Source: Arsenicibacter rosenii (GTDB taxonomy: Bacteria > Bacteroidota > Bacteroidia > Cytophagales > Spirosomataceae). From it: a stretch of 64,000 nucleotides of DNA. Positions 43,986-53,132 of this stretch are shown piece by piece; within the stretch, counting starts at the first letter, position 1; each line of letters starts with the position of its first letter. The stretch lies in the NCBI RefSeq assembly GCF_001870735.1, contig NZ_MORL01000013.1, positions 1 to 64,000 of the forward strand, in the 5' to 3' direction. Position numbers and translations under genes: made by a program. Under the pieces are notes generated by a model. That model was not told the origin of the DNA and searched no databases. It worked only from the letters and a program-made list of their open reading frames with translations.

Positions 43986-44720
43986 CTACTTCGTTGAGGT
44001 ACCCCGCGCCAGAATCTGAAACACGCCATCCATCGAATCGACGCCGAATGCCTGTTTCATCGCCGCCGGTGTGTCCAGGGCCTTAATCCGCCCGTCGACC
44101 ATAATCGAGACGCGGTTACAGTATTCGGCTTCATCCATGTAATGGGTCGTGACAAAAATGGTCGTGCCACGGTTGGCGGCTTCATAAATCATATCCCAGA
44201 ACTGCCGCCGCGTGATCGGATCGACCCCGCCGGTCGGTTCGTCGAGAAAAACAATCCGCGGATCATGCACGAGGGCGACCGAAAAAGCCAGCCGCTGTTT
44301 CCAGCCAAGCGGCAGCGAAGCCACCAGTTTATCCGCGACGGTACCCAGTTCAAGCGTCTGAATGATCTCGTCGGCTTTGCGGCGCAGTTCTGTTTTGGGC
44401 AGGCCATAGATCCCGCCGTAAAACCGGATGTTCTCCCGCACCGTCAGATCTTCGTAAAGTGAAAACCGCTGGCTCATGTAGCCAATGACCTGCTTGATTT
44501 GTTCGGTCTGCCGGTACACATCGAATCCGGCAATCGTCGCCGAGCCCGAAGTTGGCTTCAGCAATCCGCACAACATCCGGATGGCGGTTGTTTTACCCGC
44601 TCCGTTTGCGCCCAGAAAACCAAAGATTTCCCCCTGCGCCACATCGAATGTGATTTCATTGGTAGCCACAAAATCGCCGAAGCGTTTGGTGAGCTTATCA
44701 GTACTGACTGCCTTATCCAT
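43986..44720 (-). CDS. ABC transporter ATPase (exporter, subunit 2)
   Basis: The protein has 244 residues from Met at 44720. Walker A is GANGAGKTT, the signature is SLPLGWKQRLAF (an LPLGW variant instead of LSGGQ), Walker B is IVFLDEPTGGVDP, and the switch His is VTTHYMDE. The frame is open upstream, but this start gives an 8-bp overlap with the preceding ATPase gene and a good N-terminus. It pairs with the other ATPase. Confidence 0.92.
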   Translation of the reverse strand: MDKAVSTDKLTKRFGDFVATNEITFDVAQGEIFGFLGANGAGKTTAIRMLCGLLKPTSGSATIAGFDVYRQTEQIKQVIGYMSQRFSLYEDLTVRENIRFYGGIYGLPKTELRRKADEIIQTLELGTVADKLVASLPLGWKQRLAFSVALVHDPRIVFLDEPTGGVDPITRRQFWDMIYEAANRGTTIFVTTHYMDEAEYCNRVSIMVDGRIKALDTPAAMKQAFGVDSMDGVFQILARGTSTK

Positions 44721-45627
44721 GATCTTGCATGAGTGCCATAAAACTATCTTCAATACCCGCCTTAATGGGCTTAATATCAACAAACTCGTGTTGTTTGCCG
44801 GTCAGATAGCCGTGGATGGTTCCGGCTGTCACCGATGGCCGGGTGGTCAGGTGCAGGTATTCGCCGAACGCATAACAGGTTTCGGTAAACGGTGCCGCCC
44901 GTAAATCCTGAATCAGCCGGTAGGTATCCCGTGCCTTAACGGCAAACAGCGGTTTCTGAAACAGGTTTTCAACACCCCCGGGCGTATCGACCGCCAGTAT
45001 CCGGCCCGTCTGCATGAGCGCAATCCGGTCGCATTGCCCTGCTTCATCCATATACGGCGTCGACACCAGAATGGTCAGGCCACGCTCGTTGAGCCGGTGC
45101 AGCATCTCCCAGAACTCCTTGCGCGACACCGCATCGACCCCCGTCGTCGGTTCGTCCAGAAACAGCACATCCGGTTTATGAATCAGCGCACAGCACAGGG
45201 CCAGTTTCTGCTTCATGCCCCCCGATAAGGCGCCCGCCCGCCGGTTTTTGAAGGGTTCCAGCTGCCCATAAATGTCACGGATCAGTTCATAATTAGCAGC
45301 AATCGTTGTCCCGAAAACGGTGGCGAAAAACGACAGGTTTTCTTCTACACTCAGGTCGGGGTACAGCGAAAACCGGCCGGGCATGTAGCCGATCAGCGGC
45401 CGCAGTTTCCGGAAATCGCGTACGACATCCAGGCCGTTGACCACGGCTTTGCCCTGGTCGGGGCGCAGGAGCGTAACCAGTATTTTAAACAGTGTTGTTT
45501 TGCCTGCTCCGTCCGGCCCGATCAGGCCAAAGAGCTCGCCTGCCTGTATCGTCAGCGAAACATCACTGACCGCCTGCGTGTCGGCAAAGGCTTTCGACAC
45601 CTGTTCGATCTGTATAGCATCCATCAT
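44713..45627 (-). CDS. ABC transporter ATPase (exporter, subunit 1)
   Basis: The 304-residue protein has Walker A GPDGAGKTT, signature ALSGGMKQKLALCCAL, Walker B DVLFLDEPTTGVDA and the switch STPYMDEA. The switch position has Pro-Tyr instead of the usual His. A C-terminal extension of about 60 residues (YAFGEYLHLTTRPS) follows. In the YbhF-type proteins both ATPase halves are fused; here they are separate genes. Confidence 0.92.
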   Translation of the reverse strand: MMDAIQIEQVSKAFADTQAVSDVSLTIQAGELFGLIGPDGAGKTTLFKILVTLLRPDQGKAVVNGLDVVRDFRKLRPLIGYMPGRFSLYPDLSVEENLSFFATVFGTTIAANYELIRDIYGQLEPFKNRRAGALSGGMKQKLALCCALIHKPDVLFLDEPTTGVDAVSRKEFWEMLHRLNERGLTILVSTPYMDEAGQCDRIALMQTGRILAVDTPGGVENLFQKPLFAVKARDTYRLIQDLRAAPFTETCYAFGEYLHLTTRPSVTAGTIHGYLTGKQHEFVDIKPIKAGIEDSFMALMQDHG

Positions 45628-45642
45628 CTTATCGGGGCCTGG

Positions 45643-46584
45643 TTACCGGAATTTCACTTCGCCCGGCATCCCGATTTTCAGGCTACCGTCATTTTTCACC
45701 CGAATTTTCATGGCATACACCAGATTTACCCGTTCATCTTTTGTCTGAATGATCTTCGGGGTAAACTCAGCCCTGGCCGAAATCCAGGTTACGGTGCCTT
45801 TGTAAGGCTTCAGCTGATTATCCGGTGCATCGACAAAGACGTTCACCTGCCGGCCGGTTTTTACCTTTACCAGCTGATCGCCGCTTACGTAGGCCCGTAG
45901 CGTGATATAGTCGAGACCGGCAATTTTATACAATGCCTTGCCATAGGTAACAACCTCGCCCGGCTCTACATACTTGACCGTCACGATTCCGGCGACGGGG
46001 TTTATAACGCTTGCCTTGCTGATCTGATCATCGATTTGTCTGACCTGTTCGACCAGCGGGGCCTGCTCTGCCGACGTACCGCTGCGCTGCGTGCCCAGAG
46101 CCGATGCCTGTGCCACCCGCTGCTGTCTGATCAGGACAATCTGCTTTTGAATCAAATCCATCTGTGCCACAATATCGTCCAGTTGTTTGGCGGGAGCGGC
46201 TCCGGCATCCAGCAGATTCTGCGCGCGTTCTTTTTCCCGCTGCAGGGTTTTCAGCTGCTGCTGCTGAACGGCAATCTGCTGATCATAGGCCGATAACTGC
46301 GCCGCCACATCCGGTGTACGGCTGCGCACAGCCTGCTCCGACGCCTGTAGCTGGGCCTTGCGCAATACCAGCTGCCGGGTGTCAATCCGGCCAACTCCCT
46401 GACCGGCGGTCAGGCTCTGGCCTTCGTCAACCGTAAACTGCTGCAACGCACCGGTTGCTTCGGCCGACACAATGGTTTCGACGGCTTCAAAATTTCCGTA
46501 GGCATCCGCTGGCTCTTCCGTCGGCTGACAAGCTATCTGTATTGTCAGTACACTACCAATCAAACCTTTATAGAGTAATTTCAT
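45643..46584 (-). CDS. HlyD-family periplasmic adaptor (lipoprotein)
   Basis: The 313-residue protein has the lipoprotein signal MKLLYKGLIGSVLTIQIAC. A biotinyl-lipoyl-like half (ALQQFTVDEGQSLTAGQGVG) and a coiled-coil hairpin (about 75-150, rich in Gln/Leu) follow. Then come the second lipoyl half (INPVAGIVTVKYVEPGEVVT) and the beta-barrel domain (LRAYVSGDQLVKVKTGRQVN). It links the inner-membrane ABC pump to the TolC-type channel. Fifteen base pairs separate it from the first ATPase gene. Confidence 0.92.
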   Translation of the reverse strand: MKLLYKGLIGSVLTIQIACQPTEEPADAYGNFEAVETIVSAEATGALQQFTVDEGQSLTAGQGVGRIDTRQLVLRKAQLQASEQAVRSRTPDVAAQLSAYDQQIAVQQQQLKTLQREKERAQNLLDAGAAPAKQLDDIVAQMDLIQKQIVLIRQQRVAQASALGTQRSGTSAEQAPLVEQVRQIDDQISKASVINPVAGIVTVKYVEPGEVVTYGKALYKIAGLDYITLRAYVSGDQLVKVKTGRQVNVFVDAPDNQLKPYKGTVTWISARAEFTPKIIQTKDERVNLVYAMKIRVKNDGSLKIGMPGEVKFR

Positions 46585-46621
46585 GACTATCTTAAAATTG
46601 AACGTTCCGGGGACTGGTGTA

Positions 46622-47878
46622 TTAATTTCCTGTCAGGGTTTTGTAGGTAATCCTCGCCATAAGCAGTTGAAGCGCATGGAGTTTCTGGTTTAGCAGGGCC
46701 TGTACTTCATTGTTCAGTTCGGTAGTATAGTCCCGGGCAGCAATAACGCCGTTGTCCAGCTGCACCGATGCCGCCTGCCGTACCTTAGCGCGTAAGGCCA
46801 CCAAATCGGCATCTTTGACAATCTGTGCTTCAATCCGGTCAATTTCGGTCTGCTGCTGCCGTAGCTGAACCGACAGATTTTTTTCAAAGACGGCCTGCTG
46901 TACATCAACTGCCTGCCGGTTCAGGGCCAGCGCCTGCCGGTCATTGCGCAAGGTATATGCCTGCGAAATAGTCCAGTTGAGCCGGAGGCCGCCGATGAAA
47001 AAGCCCCGGAAATCGTTGTTCAGGAAATTCAGCGCCGGGCGGCCGGCTCCTCCCTGAGCAAAGAGGCTCAACCGTGGTTTAAGCCGGTTGTCCAGCAGAC
47101 CCTCCTGCGCATCGTATGCCAGCCGCTGGTTTTTAAAGAGTTGTAATTCCGGGCGGGTCACCACCAACGCCCCGGCCTGTGGCAGCGGCGTCACGGTAAG
47201 CCGGGTGCTGTCGGTAACAGGCAGACCAGTCAGCAGGCCCAGCGTTTCCCGAAAGCCCCGGCGCGATGCGGTCAGGTCGGCCATCCGCTGATCGGCCCGC
47301 AGATACTCGGCCTGCAAGGCATCGGCATTCATCTGCGCGGCCGTTCCGAAGGTAACCCCCGCCTTTACCTTGCCGATCCGGTTCTGTAAATCGGTCATTA
47401 CCGCCTGGTTGATGCGGATAGTTTCGTCTGCCAGCAGTGCATTCAGGAACAAGCCATTTACCTGCTCTTTCAGGCGGTTGAGTTCCACCTCGACCTGTTG
47501 CTGAGCCGAGGCAGCCGTCGCCTGTTGCACGGCCACCTGCCGTTGCGTCAGTTGCCCGTCGTACAGGGTATAGCTCGCATCAAGCGTCAGCTTATACTGG
47601 TCCTTGCTGATCCCCGGTACCTGAAAGTTGGGGAGTTCAATCGGTAGTTTCGTTACTTCCGATTGCCAGGTAGCCTGCCCGTTTACGGCCAGTTGCGGTA
47701 GCCGGCGGTTCGTTTGCAGGCTGGCAACGGCCAGATCGGCAGATTGCTGAATAATCCCTTTCTGCTTCAGCAGGGGATAATTGGCGCGGGCAGCATCATA
47801 ACATGCGTCCAGTGTGATTGTCTGGGCCTGCAAGGTCAGTCCTGTCAGTAACCCCAGTGCAGTAAAAAGGAATCTCAT
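46622..47878 (-). CDS. TolC-family outer membrane efflux protein
   Basis: The protein has 418 residues from Met at 47878 (signal MRFLFTALGLLTGLTLQAQ). Both OEP repeats are present, with long helical segments such as YDAARANYPLLKQKGIIQQS, LKEQVNGLFLNALLADETI and ARDYTTELNNEVQALLNQ. It forms the outer-membrane exit tunnel of the exporter. A palindrome shared with the tetR promoter lies 20 bp upstream of its start. Confidence 0.92.
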   Translation of the reverse strand: MRFLFTALGLLTGLTLQAQTITLDACYDAARANYPLLKQKGIIQQSADLAVASLQTNRRLPQLAVNGQATWQSEVTKLPIELPNFQVPGISKDQYKLTLDASYTLYDGQLTQRQVAVQQATAASAQQQVEVELNRLKEQVNGLFLNALLADETIRINQAVMTDLQNRIGKVKAGVTFGTAAQMNADALQAEYLRADQRMADLTASRRGFRETLGLLTGLPVTDSTRLTVTPLPQAGALVVTRPELQLFKNQRLAYDAQEGLLDNRLKPRLSLFAQGGAGRPALNFLNNDFRGFFIGGLRLNWTISQAYTLRNDRQALALNRQAVDVQQAVFEKNLSVQLRQQQTEIDRIEAQIVKDADLVALRAKVRQAASVQLDNGVIAARDYTTELNNEVQALLNQKLHALQLLMARITYKTLTGN

Positions 47879-47897
47879 GGCATCATAAATAACTGCT

Positions 47898-47913
47898 TTA
47901 AACACATGTTTAA
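47898..47913. promoter_or_regulatory. Palindrome before the TolC-family gene
   Basis: TTAAACA-CA-TGTTTAA is a perfect 7+7 inverted repeat. The identical arms occur at 48584-48599 upstream of the TetR gene. The two sites would let one TetR protein control the tolC-headed operon and itself. Confidence 0.65.
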
Positions 47914-47931
47914 TTAATAGACAAAAAAATA

Positions 47932-48543
47932 TCAACCTGACTTCAGGTACGTCATGATCATTTCCGGAATGATTTTCTTCCGGGCTTCGATAAAGTCGCG
48001 GAACGACTGTTCATCAAATGTGCCGATATAAGACAATACCCCACCGGCCATAATCGGAAAAATAATGCTGCCCATTACCGAAATGACGATCTGCAACGGG
48101 TCAATCGCCCGGATCTCGCCTTTCGCCGAGGCCTCCTGCAACTGCTTCCAGAAATACGACCCCTGAATAATGCTCCGTACATCCAGCTCTCTGAAGAAAG
48201 CCGCTCCCTCCTTGCGCTGCTGCGTCAGGATAAAGGCCGGCATCATCTGATTGTCAAGGATAAAGTCGGTATACCGGTCAACGATTTTCCAGATTTTTAC
48301 TTCAAGCGGAGTCTTCTCATTCAGCAATACGACCATTTTACCAACAAACTCGGCAAATGTTTCACGGTAGATACTGTTGAACAACTGCTCCTTACTCCGG
48401 AAATAGTAATTGACCAGGGCAATATTCACATCAGCGGCCTCAGCGATCTGACGAATTTTTGCGCCTTCAAAACCATACTCCAGAAACACACGCTTGGCGG
48501 CTTCCTTAATTTTCTGCTCGGTATCCGGTACTGCCTCTCCCAT
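47932..48543 (-). CDS. TetR/AcrR-family regulator of the export operon
   Basis: The protein has 203 residues from Met at 48543. The N-terminal HTH is KEAAKRVFLEYGFEGAKIRQ followed by IAEAADVNIALVNYYFRSKE. The C-terminal ligand domain is helical (TDFILDNQMMPAFILTQQR). It lies upstream of the exporter genes with 53 bp between its stop and the tolC start. It is likely a local repressor released by the exported compound. Confidence 0.92.
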   Translation of the reverse strand: MGEAVPDTEQKIKEAAKRVFLEYGFEGAKIRQIAEAADVNIALVNYYFRSKEQLFNSIYRETFAEFVGKMVVLLNEKTPLEVKIWKIVDRYTDFILDNQMMPAFILTQQRKEGAAFFRELDVRSIIQGSYFWKQLQEASAKGEIRAIDPLQIVISVMGSIIFPIMAGGVLSYIGTFDEQSFRDFIEARKKIIPEMIMTYLKSG

Positions 48544-48583
48544 ACTGTTCTTCTCTCTGCAAAGATAAAGTGCGATTACAGTT

Positions 48584-48599
48584 TTAAACAACTGTTTAA
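48584..48599. promoter_or_regulatory. Palindrome before the TetR gene
   Basis: TTAAACA-AC-TGTTTAA, with the same arms as the site before tolC, lies between the divergent tetR and UV-endonuclease genes, 41 bp upstream of the tetR start. It may affect both. Confidence 0.65.
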
Positions 48600-48659
48600 C
48601 AAAATTTATTTTTACGGCTATGGTAAAACTTTGTCACGGGCTTCTGGTTTACCCTTTTT

Positions 48660-49589
48660 ATGGAAAATTCACTGGTCAATGCGGGCTATGCCTGCATCAA
48701 TCTGACATTGCAGGCCAATAAGGTTTTTACGAACCGGGGCATGATCAAAAAAACGTACCTGCAGCGGGGCATAACGTATGCCTCTGAGCTGGCACTGAAA
48801 AACGTACAGGATTTACTGACCATCGTAGACTGGAATCTGGCAAACGGGTTCCGGGTTTTCCGCATTTCGTCGGATATTTTCCCGTGGGCGTCTGAATACT
48901 CCCTGAGTCAGTTACCCGACTTCGCCGATATCCGGGCGACCCTTGAAGAAATCGGCTCGCGGCCAATCCGCCTGACCACCCACCCCGGCCCGTTCAACAA
49001 GCTGGCCGGCGAAGGAACCGTCCTCGACAATACCATCAAGGACCTCGAATACCAGTCTGAGATATTTGACCTCATGGGACTGACGCCTTCACACTGGAAT
49101 AAAATCAATATCCACGTCGGCGGCACCTATGGCGATAAACAGGCATCGCTGGTGCGGTTTGCGGAGAATGTGCGGCGACTGTCGGACAACCTGCGGGCGC
49201 GGCTGACCGTCGAAAATGATGACCGGCCCGGCCTCTATACCGTTGCCGATCTGGTAACGATTTATGAACTGTCGGGCGTCCCGATTGTATTCGATTATTT
49301 CCATCACTCGCTCAATCCGGGGCAACAGACAGAAGAAGAAGCGTTCCTGACAGCTTATTCGACCTGGGATGTACGGCCGGTGTTCCACTTCTCGGATTCC
49401 CGCAAAGACCGCGAAGACCCCACTGCCCGCCGCGAAGCCCACGCCGACTGGATTTATTCGCCCGTCAATACGTATGGCAAAGCGGTCGATATCATGTTTG
49501 AATCGAAAATGAAAGAGCTGGCTATCCTGAAAATCCGTAGCGGGTCAACCGGATTACCCGCCACGCTATCCGGACAAGTGGCCGGTTAA
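48660..49589 (+). CDS. uvsE: UV damage endonuclease UvsE/UvdE
   Basis: The 309-residue TIM-barrel endonuclease has family motifs GYACINLTLQ, NLANGFRVFRISSDIFPWA, RLTTHPGPFNKL, INIHVGGTYGDK, LTVENDDRP and FDYFHHSLNPG, which supply the metal ligands. It nicks 5' of UV photoproducts and starts alternative excision repair. It is divergent from tetR; no SOS box was recognised upstream. Confidence 0.92.
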   Translation: MENSLVNAGYACINLTLQANKVFTNRGMIKKTYLQRGITYASELALKNVQDLLTIVDWNLANGFRVFRISSDIFPWASEYSLSQLPDFADIRATLEEIGSRPIRLTTHPGPFNKLAGEGTVLDNTIKDLEYQSEIFDLMGLTPSHWNKINIHVGGTYGDKQASLVRFAENVRRLSDNLRARLTVENDDRPGLYTVADLVTIYELSGVPIVFDYFHHSLNPGQQTEEEAFLTAYSTWDVRPVFHFSDSRKDREDPTARREAHADWIYSPVNTYGKAVDIMFESKMKELAILKIRSGSTGLPATLSGQVAG

Positions 49590-49680
49590 TCGGCCCTTGT
49601 CTATATTTTCGGGCCGCTTTTGACCGGATCGTGCTAATTCTTTCTAGTTTTGCTCCGACATTTTGCTAATCCTTTTCATG

Positions 49681-50757
49681 ATGCGTTACGCACTTCTGAC
49701 TGCTTTTTCGGTTTTCCTGTTGTCGGCCTGCAAGCAGGACAAAAAAGAGACAACTACATCTACTTCAACTGAAACAACTGAAAAGCAACCGATTGCCAGT
49801 CTGACAAAATCGGCCGGCCGGATTGGTGATACCCTTGCCGTACACCTGTCAGAAGCGGTAAGCGGGGTAAGCGTCAGTATCGACGGAGCCGCCACGACCG
49901 GCTTCCGGCAGCAAAAAGACACGCTCCGGATCAAAGCCAACACCCCAAAAACAGGATGGCATCAGCTGATCATAAGTGGACTGGACGCGAAAAAGACGGC
50001 CTTTGCCGACACGCTTTCGTTTGAGGCATACTCAGACATTAAGCCTGCTGACGTTGACTATACGGTTTTACAAACCTACCCGCACGAAAAAAGCAGCTTT
50101 ACCCAAGGGCTTGAATTTTACAAAGGGGATCTCTACGAAGGAACGGGCCAGAACGGACAATCAAAGTTGATGAAGGTTGACCTTAAAACCGGCAAGGCAA
50201 TGCAAAGCCGTCCGCTCGATGCCCAGCATTTCGGTGAGGGTATTACGATCGTTAACGATAAAATCTACCAGCTGACCTGGACCTCGGGCGTTTGCTTCCA
50301 GTATACGATGGACTTTACCCCGGTCACAAGCTTCAACTACCATACTCAGGGTTGGGGGCTTACCCATAAGGATACGACCCTGATCATGAGCGATGGCTCC
50401 AACAAGCTTTATTTTCTGACGCCTACGTTCCGGAAAACCGCTGAAATTGCCGTTTACGATGACAAAGGGCCGGTGGTTAACCTCAATGAGCTGGAATATG
50501 TCAACGGGTATGTCTATGCAAATATCTGGCAGACAAACCGCATTGCCCGGATCGACCTGAATACCGGCAAAGTCGTTGGTTATCTGGATATTACTAAAAC
50601 CATTCCGCCGACGATCAACGCGACCGAAGATGTGCTGAACGGTATTGCCTACCAGCCACAGGAACGGCTGTTTTACATTACCGGCAAAAACTGGCCGACC
50701 TTGTTCAAAGTACGCGTTTCGGCTCCCGGCATACCGGCATCTGTTGCCGGTTTGTAG
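49681..50757 (+). CDS. Glutaminyl-peptide cyclotransferase (lipoprotein)
   Basis: The protein has 358 residues from one of two adjacent ATGs (49678 or 49681). Lipoprotein signal MRYALLTAFSVFLLSAC is followed by a Lys/Thr-rich linker and a short beta domain. Then comes the plant-type glutamine cyclotransferase propeller: YPHEKSSFTQGLEFYKGDLY, YQLTWTSGVCF, GWGLTHKDTTLIMSDGSNKL and LNELEYVNGYVYANIWQTNR. It converts N-terminal Gln of exported proteins to pyroglutamate. Confidence 0.9.
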   Translation: MRYALLTAFSVFLLSACKQDKKETTTSTSTETTEKQPIASLTKSAGRIGDTLAVHLSEAVSGVSVSIDGAATTGFRQQKDTLRIKANTPKTGWHQLIISGLDAKKTAFADTLSFEAYSDIKPADVDYTVLQTYPHEKSSFTQGLEFYKGDLYEGTGQNGQSKLMKVDLKTGKAMQSRPLDAQHFGEGITIVNDKIYQLTWTSGVCFQYTMDFTPVTSFNYHTQGWGLTHKDTTLIMSDGSNKLYFLTPTFRKTAEIAVYDDKGPVVNLNELEYVNGYVYANIWQTNRIARIDLNTGKVVGYLDITKTIPPTINATEDVLNGIAYQPQERLFYITGKNWPTLFKVRVSAPGIPASVAGL

Positions 50758-50827
50758 CGTTTTAAATACAACTGTTTGTTAATCCTGGGACTTTTTATCA
50801 TATTCGGGCTGAGAACTTAGCCACGTT

Positions 50828-51136
50828 ATGCTTCTTGTTTACACGTTTTTGACTTTTGCAGGTATTGGACTCATTATAATACTCTTTAGGCGAAATAGTA
50901 AACTTCGTCGGCTGGATCAGCTCAGGAAGGATTACCGGATTGCCCTGAACGGTAATGATCTGGAGGAAGCCATAGCCATTGGCCGGGCCTACTGTTATCT
51001 GCAAAAAGGTTACACCGGACCGGATGATGAACGGAAAATCCGGGACGACTGGGAGGCGATTCAAAAAAATAAGCCCTCGGCTTCGAGGACTTATTCGGCA
51101 GAAATTTATACCAGTCTTACCGGCGAACGCCTTTAA
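50828..51136 (+). CDS. Small single-TM protein
   Basis: The 102-residue protein has an N-terminal TM segment (LLVYTFLTFAGIGLIIILF) and a charged helical tail (LRRLDQLRKDYRIALNGNDL, DDERKIRDDWEAIQ). Its stop overlaps the convergent kinase stop by 4 bp. The family is not recognised. Confidence 0.6.
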   Translation: MLLVYTFLTFAGIGLIIILFRRNSKLRRLDQLRKDYRIALNGNDLEEAIAIGRAYCYLQKGYTGPDDERKIRDDWEAIQKNKPSASRTYSAEIYTSLTGERL

Positions 51137-51768
51137 ACCAGGCTTGTCCGGGCGTTTACCCGCGACGCCAGGTGCTCATCAATTACTTTTGTCACAAACC
51201 GGAAATCGTCGGGCCGCTCGGCATAATTCAATTCATTCACATCAATAATCAGCAATTCGCCGACTTTGTAGTCGACCGCAAACTGCTCATATAAATCATT
51301 CAGACTCGCCAGGTAATCTTCACTGATTGACATTTCATACGACCGGCCGCGTTTCTGAATCTGGCGCACCAGTTTCGGCAAGTCAGCCCGCAGGTAGATC
51401 ATCAGATCGGGCGGGCGTACCAGACTCAGCATGTTTTCAAACAAGCCCCGGTAGGTTTCATAATCACGCGGTGTCATCTGACCGGTTTCGTAGAGGTTTT
51501 TTGCGAAGATAAAGGCATCTTCATAGATTGTCCGGTCCTGAATCACACTTTTGCCTGAATCGCGGATGGTTTTTACCTGCTCGAAGCGGCTGTTCAGAAA
51601 GTAAATCTGCAGGTTGAAGGCCCAGCGCTCCATATCGCCGTAAAAATCGGCCAGATACGGATTCCCTTCTACGGCTTCAAACAAAACGTCCCATCCGTAA
51701 TGATTCGCCAGCATCTGGGCCAGCGTTGTCTTCCCTGCGCCAATATTTCCGGTTATGGCCACGTGCAT
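51133..51768 (-). CDS. Deoxynucleoside kinase
   Basis: The protein has 211 residues from Met at 51768. The P-loop is TGNIGAGKTTLAQM. FEAVEGNPYLADFYGDMERW has the substrate Glu, QDRTIYEDAFIFAKNL is the DRS/ERS-like motif, and LIYLRADLPKLVRQIQKRGR is the LID-region motif with arginines. Bacterial homologues phosphorylate deoxyadenosine, deoxycytidine or deoxyguanosine in nucleotide salvage. Confidence 0.92.
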   Translation of the reverse strand: MHVAITGNIGAGKTTLAQMLANHYGWDVLFEAVEGNPYLADFYGDMERWAFNLQIYFLNSRFEQVKTIRDSGKSVIQDRTIYEDAFIFAKNLYETGQMTPRDYETYRGLFENMLSLVRPPDLMIYLRADLPKLVRQIQKRGRSYEMSISEDYLASLNDLYEQFAVDYKVGELLIIDVNELNYAERPDDFRFVTKVIDEHLASRVNARTSLV

Positions 51769-51997
51769 ATCACTCTGTATCAACGGCGTAAAATCTGTAA
51801 AAGTTACGTATAAATTCTCTTCCCTTCTGCCCGAAAACGAATTCTTTTGCGGCCCGGGGTGTTACAATCTGCAAACGAATACACAAGAAAGCACGCATTT
51901 GGCAAAACACCAAAAGCGGGTAGCCTGATGAAAGCCTGTTGCAGACAAATTTTGTAACTTTGCGGGCTGAAGTGACAGCATTTGAGATTTAGAGTTT

Positions 51998-52954
51998 ATG
52001 AAACCGTATCGCGTCTTACTATATTACTGCTATACCCCCATCGAAAACCCGGAACAGTTCCGGGATGAGCATCACCGGCTTTGCCTCGATCTGAACCTGC
52101 TGGGCCGGATCATTATAGCCCCCGAAGGGCTGAACGGCACCGTTTCGGGGCTTCCGGACGACTGTGAGAAATACATGCAGGCAGTAAAGGCCGATCCGCG
52201 TTTTGAGGCGCTGGAGTTTAAGGTAGAAGAGCACGACGACCACGCGTTTAAAAAGCTGCACGTCCGGCTGAAAGAAGAAATCGTCAACTCCGATCTGCCG
52301 GTTAACCCGCTCGAACAAACGGGCAAACACCTTGAACCGGATGAGTTTCTGAAGCTGAAAGACGATCCGGATGTGGTGCTGGTTGACATGCGGTCGAACT
52401 ACGAACATTCGGTCGGGAAATTCAAGGGGGCAATCACGTTTGACATGGAAAACCTCCGTGAACTGCCGGAGCACGTTCATGAAATCGAGCACCTGAAAGA
52501 TAAAAAAATTATTACCTATTGTACCGGCGGTATCAAGTGCGAAAAAGCCAGTGCCTACCTGCTGTCGCGCGGTTTCGAAAACGTGTACCAGCTGCATGGC
52601 GGCATTATTAAATACGGCCTTGAGGCGGGCGGTGAGGATTTCGACGGCAAATGCTATGTGTTTGACAACCGCGTGGCTGTCGACGTAAACCAGGTTAACC
52701 CTGCTGTTATTTCGACCTGCTACCGCTGCGGTACAACCACCGACCGCATGATTAACTGTGCGAGTCCGGTCTGTAATAACCACGTAACACTTTGCGAGGC
52801 CTGCGGTTGGGAACACCAGGGCACCTGCTCAGATGACTGTAAGCAGGACCCGCAGCTCCGGGCCTACGACGGAACCGGCTACTATGCTAAAATTTCGGAT
52901 GGCTACACCCCGCTGCAAGGCTACAAGAGCCTGGTTGGCAGTCTGATTAAGTAG
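51998..52954 (+). CDS. trhO: tRNA uridine(34) hydroxylase TrhO (YceA, rhodanese-related)
   Basis: The 318-residue protein has an N-terminal acylphosphatase-like part (LNLLGRIIIAPEGLNGTVSG), the rhodanese domain (VVLVDMRSNYEHSVGKFKGA) with its active-site loop TYCTGGIKCEKA, and a C-terminal Cys-rich segment (CYRCGTTTDRMINCASPVCN). Homologues hydroxylate U34 of certain tRNAs on the way to 5-methoxyuridine. It is followed by a terminator. Confidence 0.93.
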   Translation: MKPYRVLLYYCYTPIENPEQFRDEHHRLCLDLNLLGRIIIAPEGLNGTVSGLPDDCEKYMQAVKADPRFEALEFKVEEHDDHAFKKLHVRLKEEIVNSDLPVNPLEQTGKHLEPDEFLKLKDDPDVVLVDMRSNYEHSVGKFKGAITFDMENLRELPEHVHEIEHLKDKKIITYCTGGIKCEKASAYLLSRGFENVYQLHGGIIKYGLEAGGEDFDGKCYVFDNRVAVDVNQVNPAVISTCYRCGTTTDRMINCASPVCNNHVTLCEACGWEHQGTCSDDCKQDPQLRAYDGTGYYAKISDGYTPLQGYKSLVGSLIK

Positions 52955-52980
52955 TCTATTCTTCAGGACACCTTCCTGCG

Positions 52981-53010
52981 AAGCCCCGCTATTGGATGAT
53001 GGCGGGGCTT
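52981..53010 (+). terminator. Terminator after trhO
   Basis: AAGCCCCGC (52981-52989) pairs with GCGGGGCTT (53002-53010), followed by TGTTGT, 27 bp after the trhO stop. Confidence 0.8.
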
Positions 53011-53132
53011 TGTTGTACCGATTCCCTGAAAAGTAGGCCCTTTTTTGTAACTTTGACGGCTCTGGTCCCGAATGCCTGCCGTTTTCTGCTCCACAGAAAC
53101 CGCCGGCAGGACCGAAAATGTCAATATGAGTT

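Noticed and set aside
50755-50790. Possible third TetR site (GTTTTAAATACAACTGTTTGTTAA)
   Set aside because: It resembles the tetR operator region, but the 7-bp arms are not intact and the spacing differs. It is probably chance.
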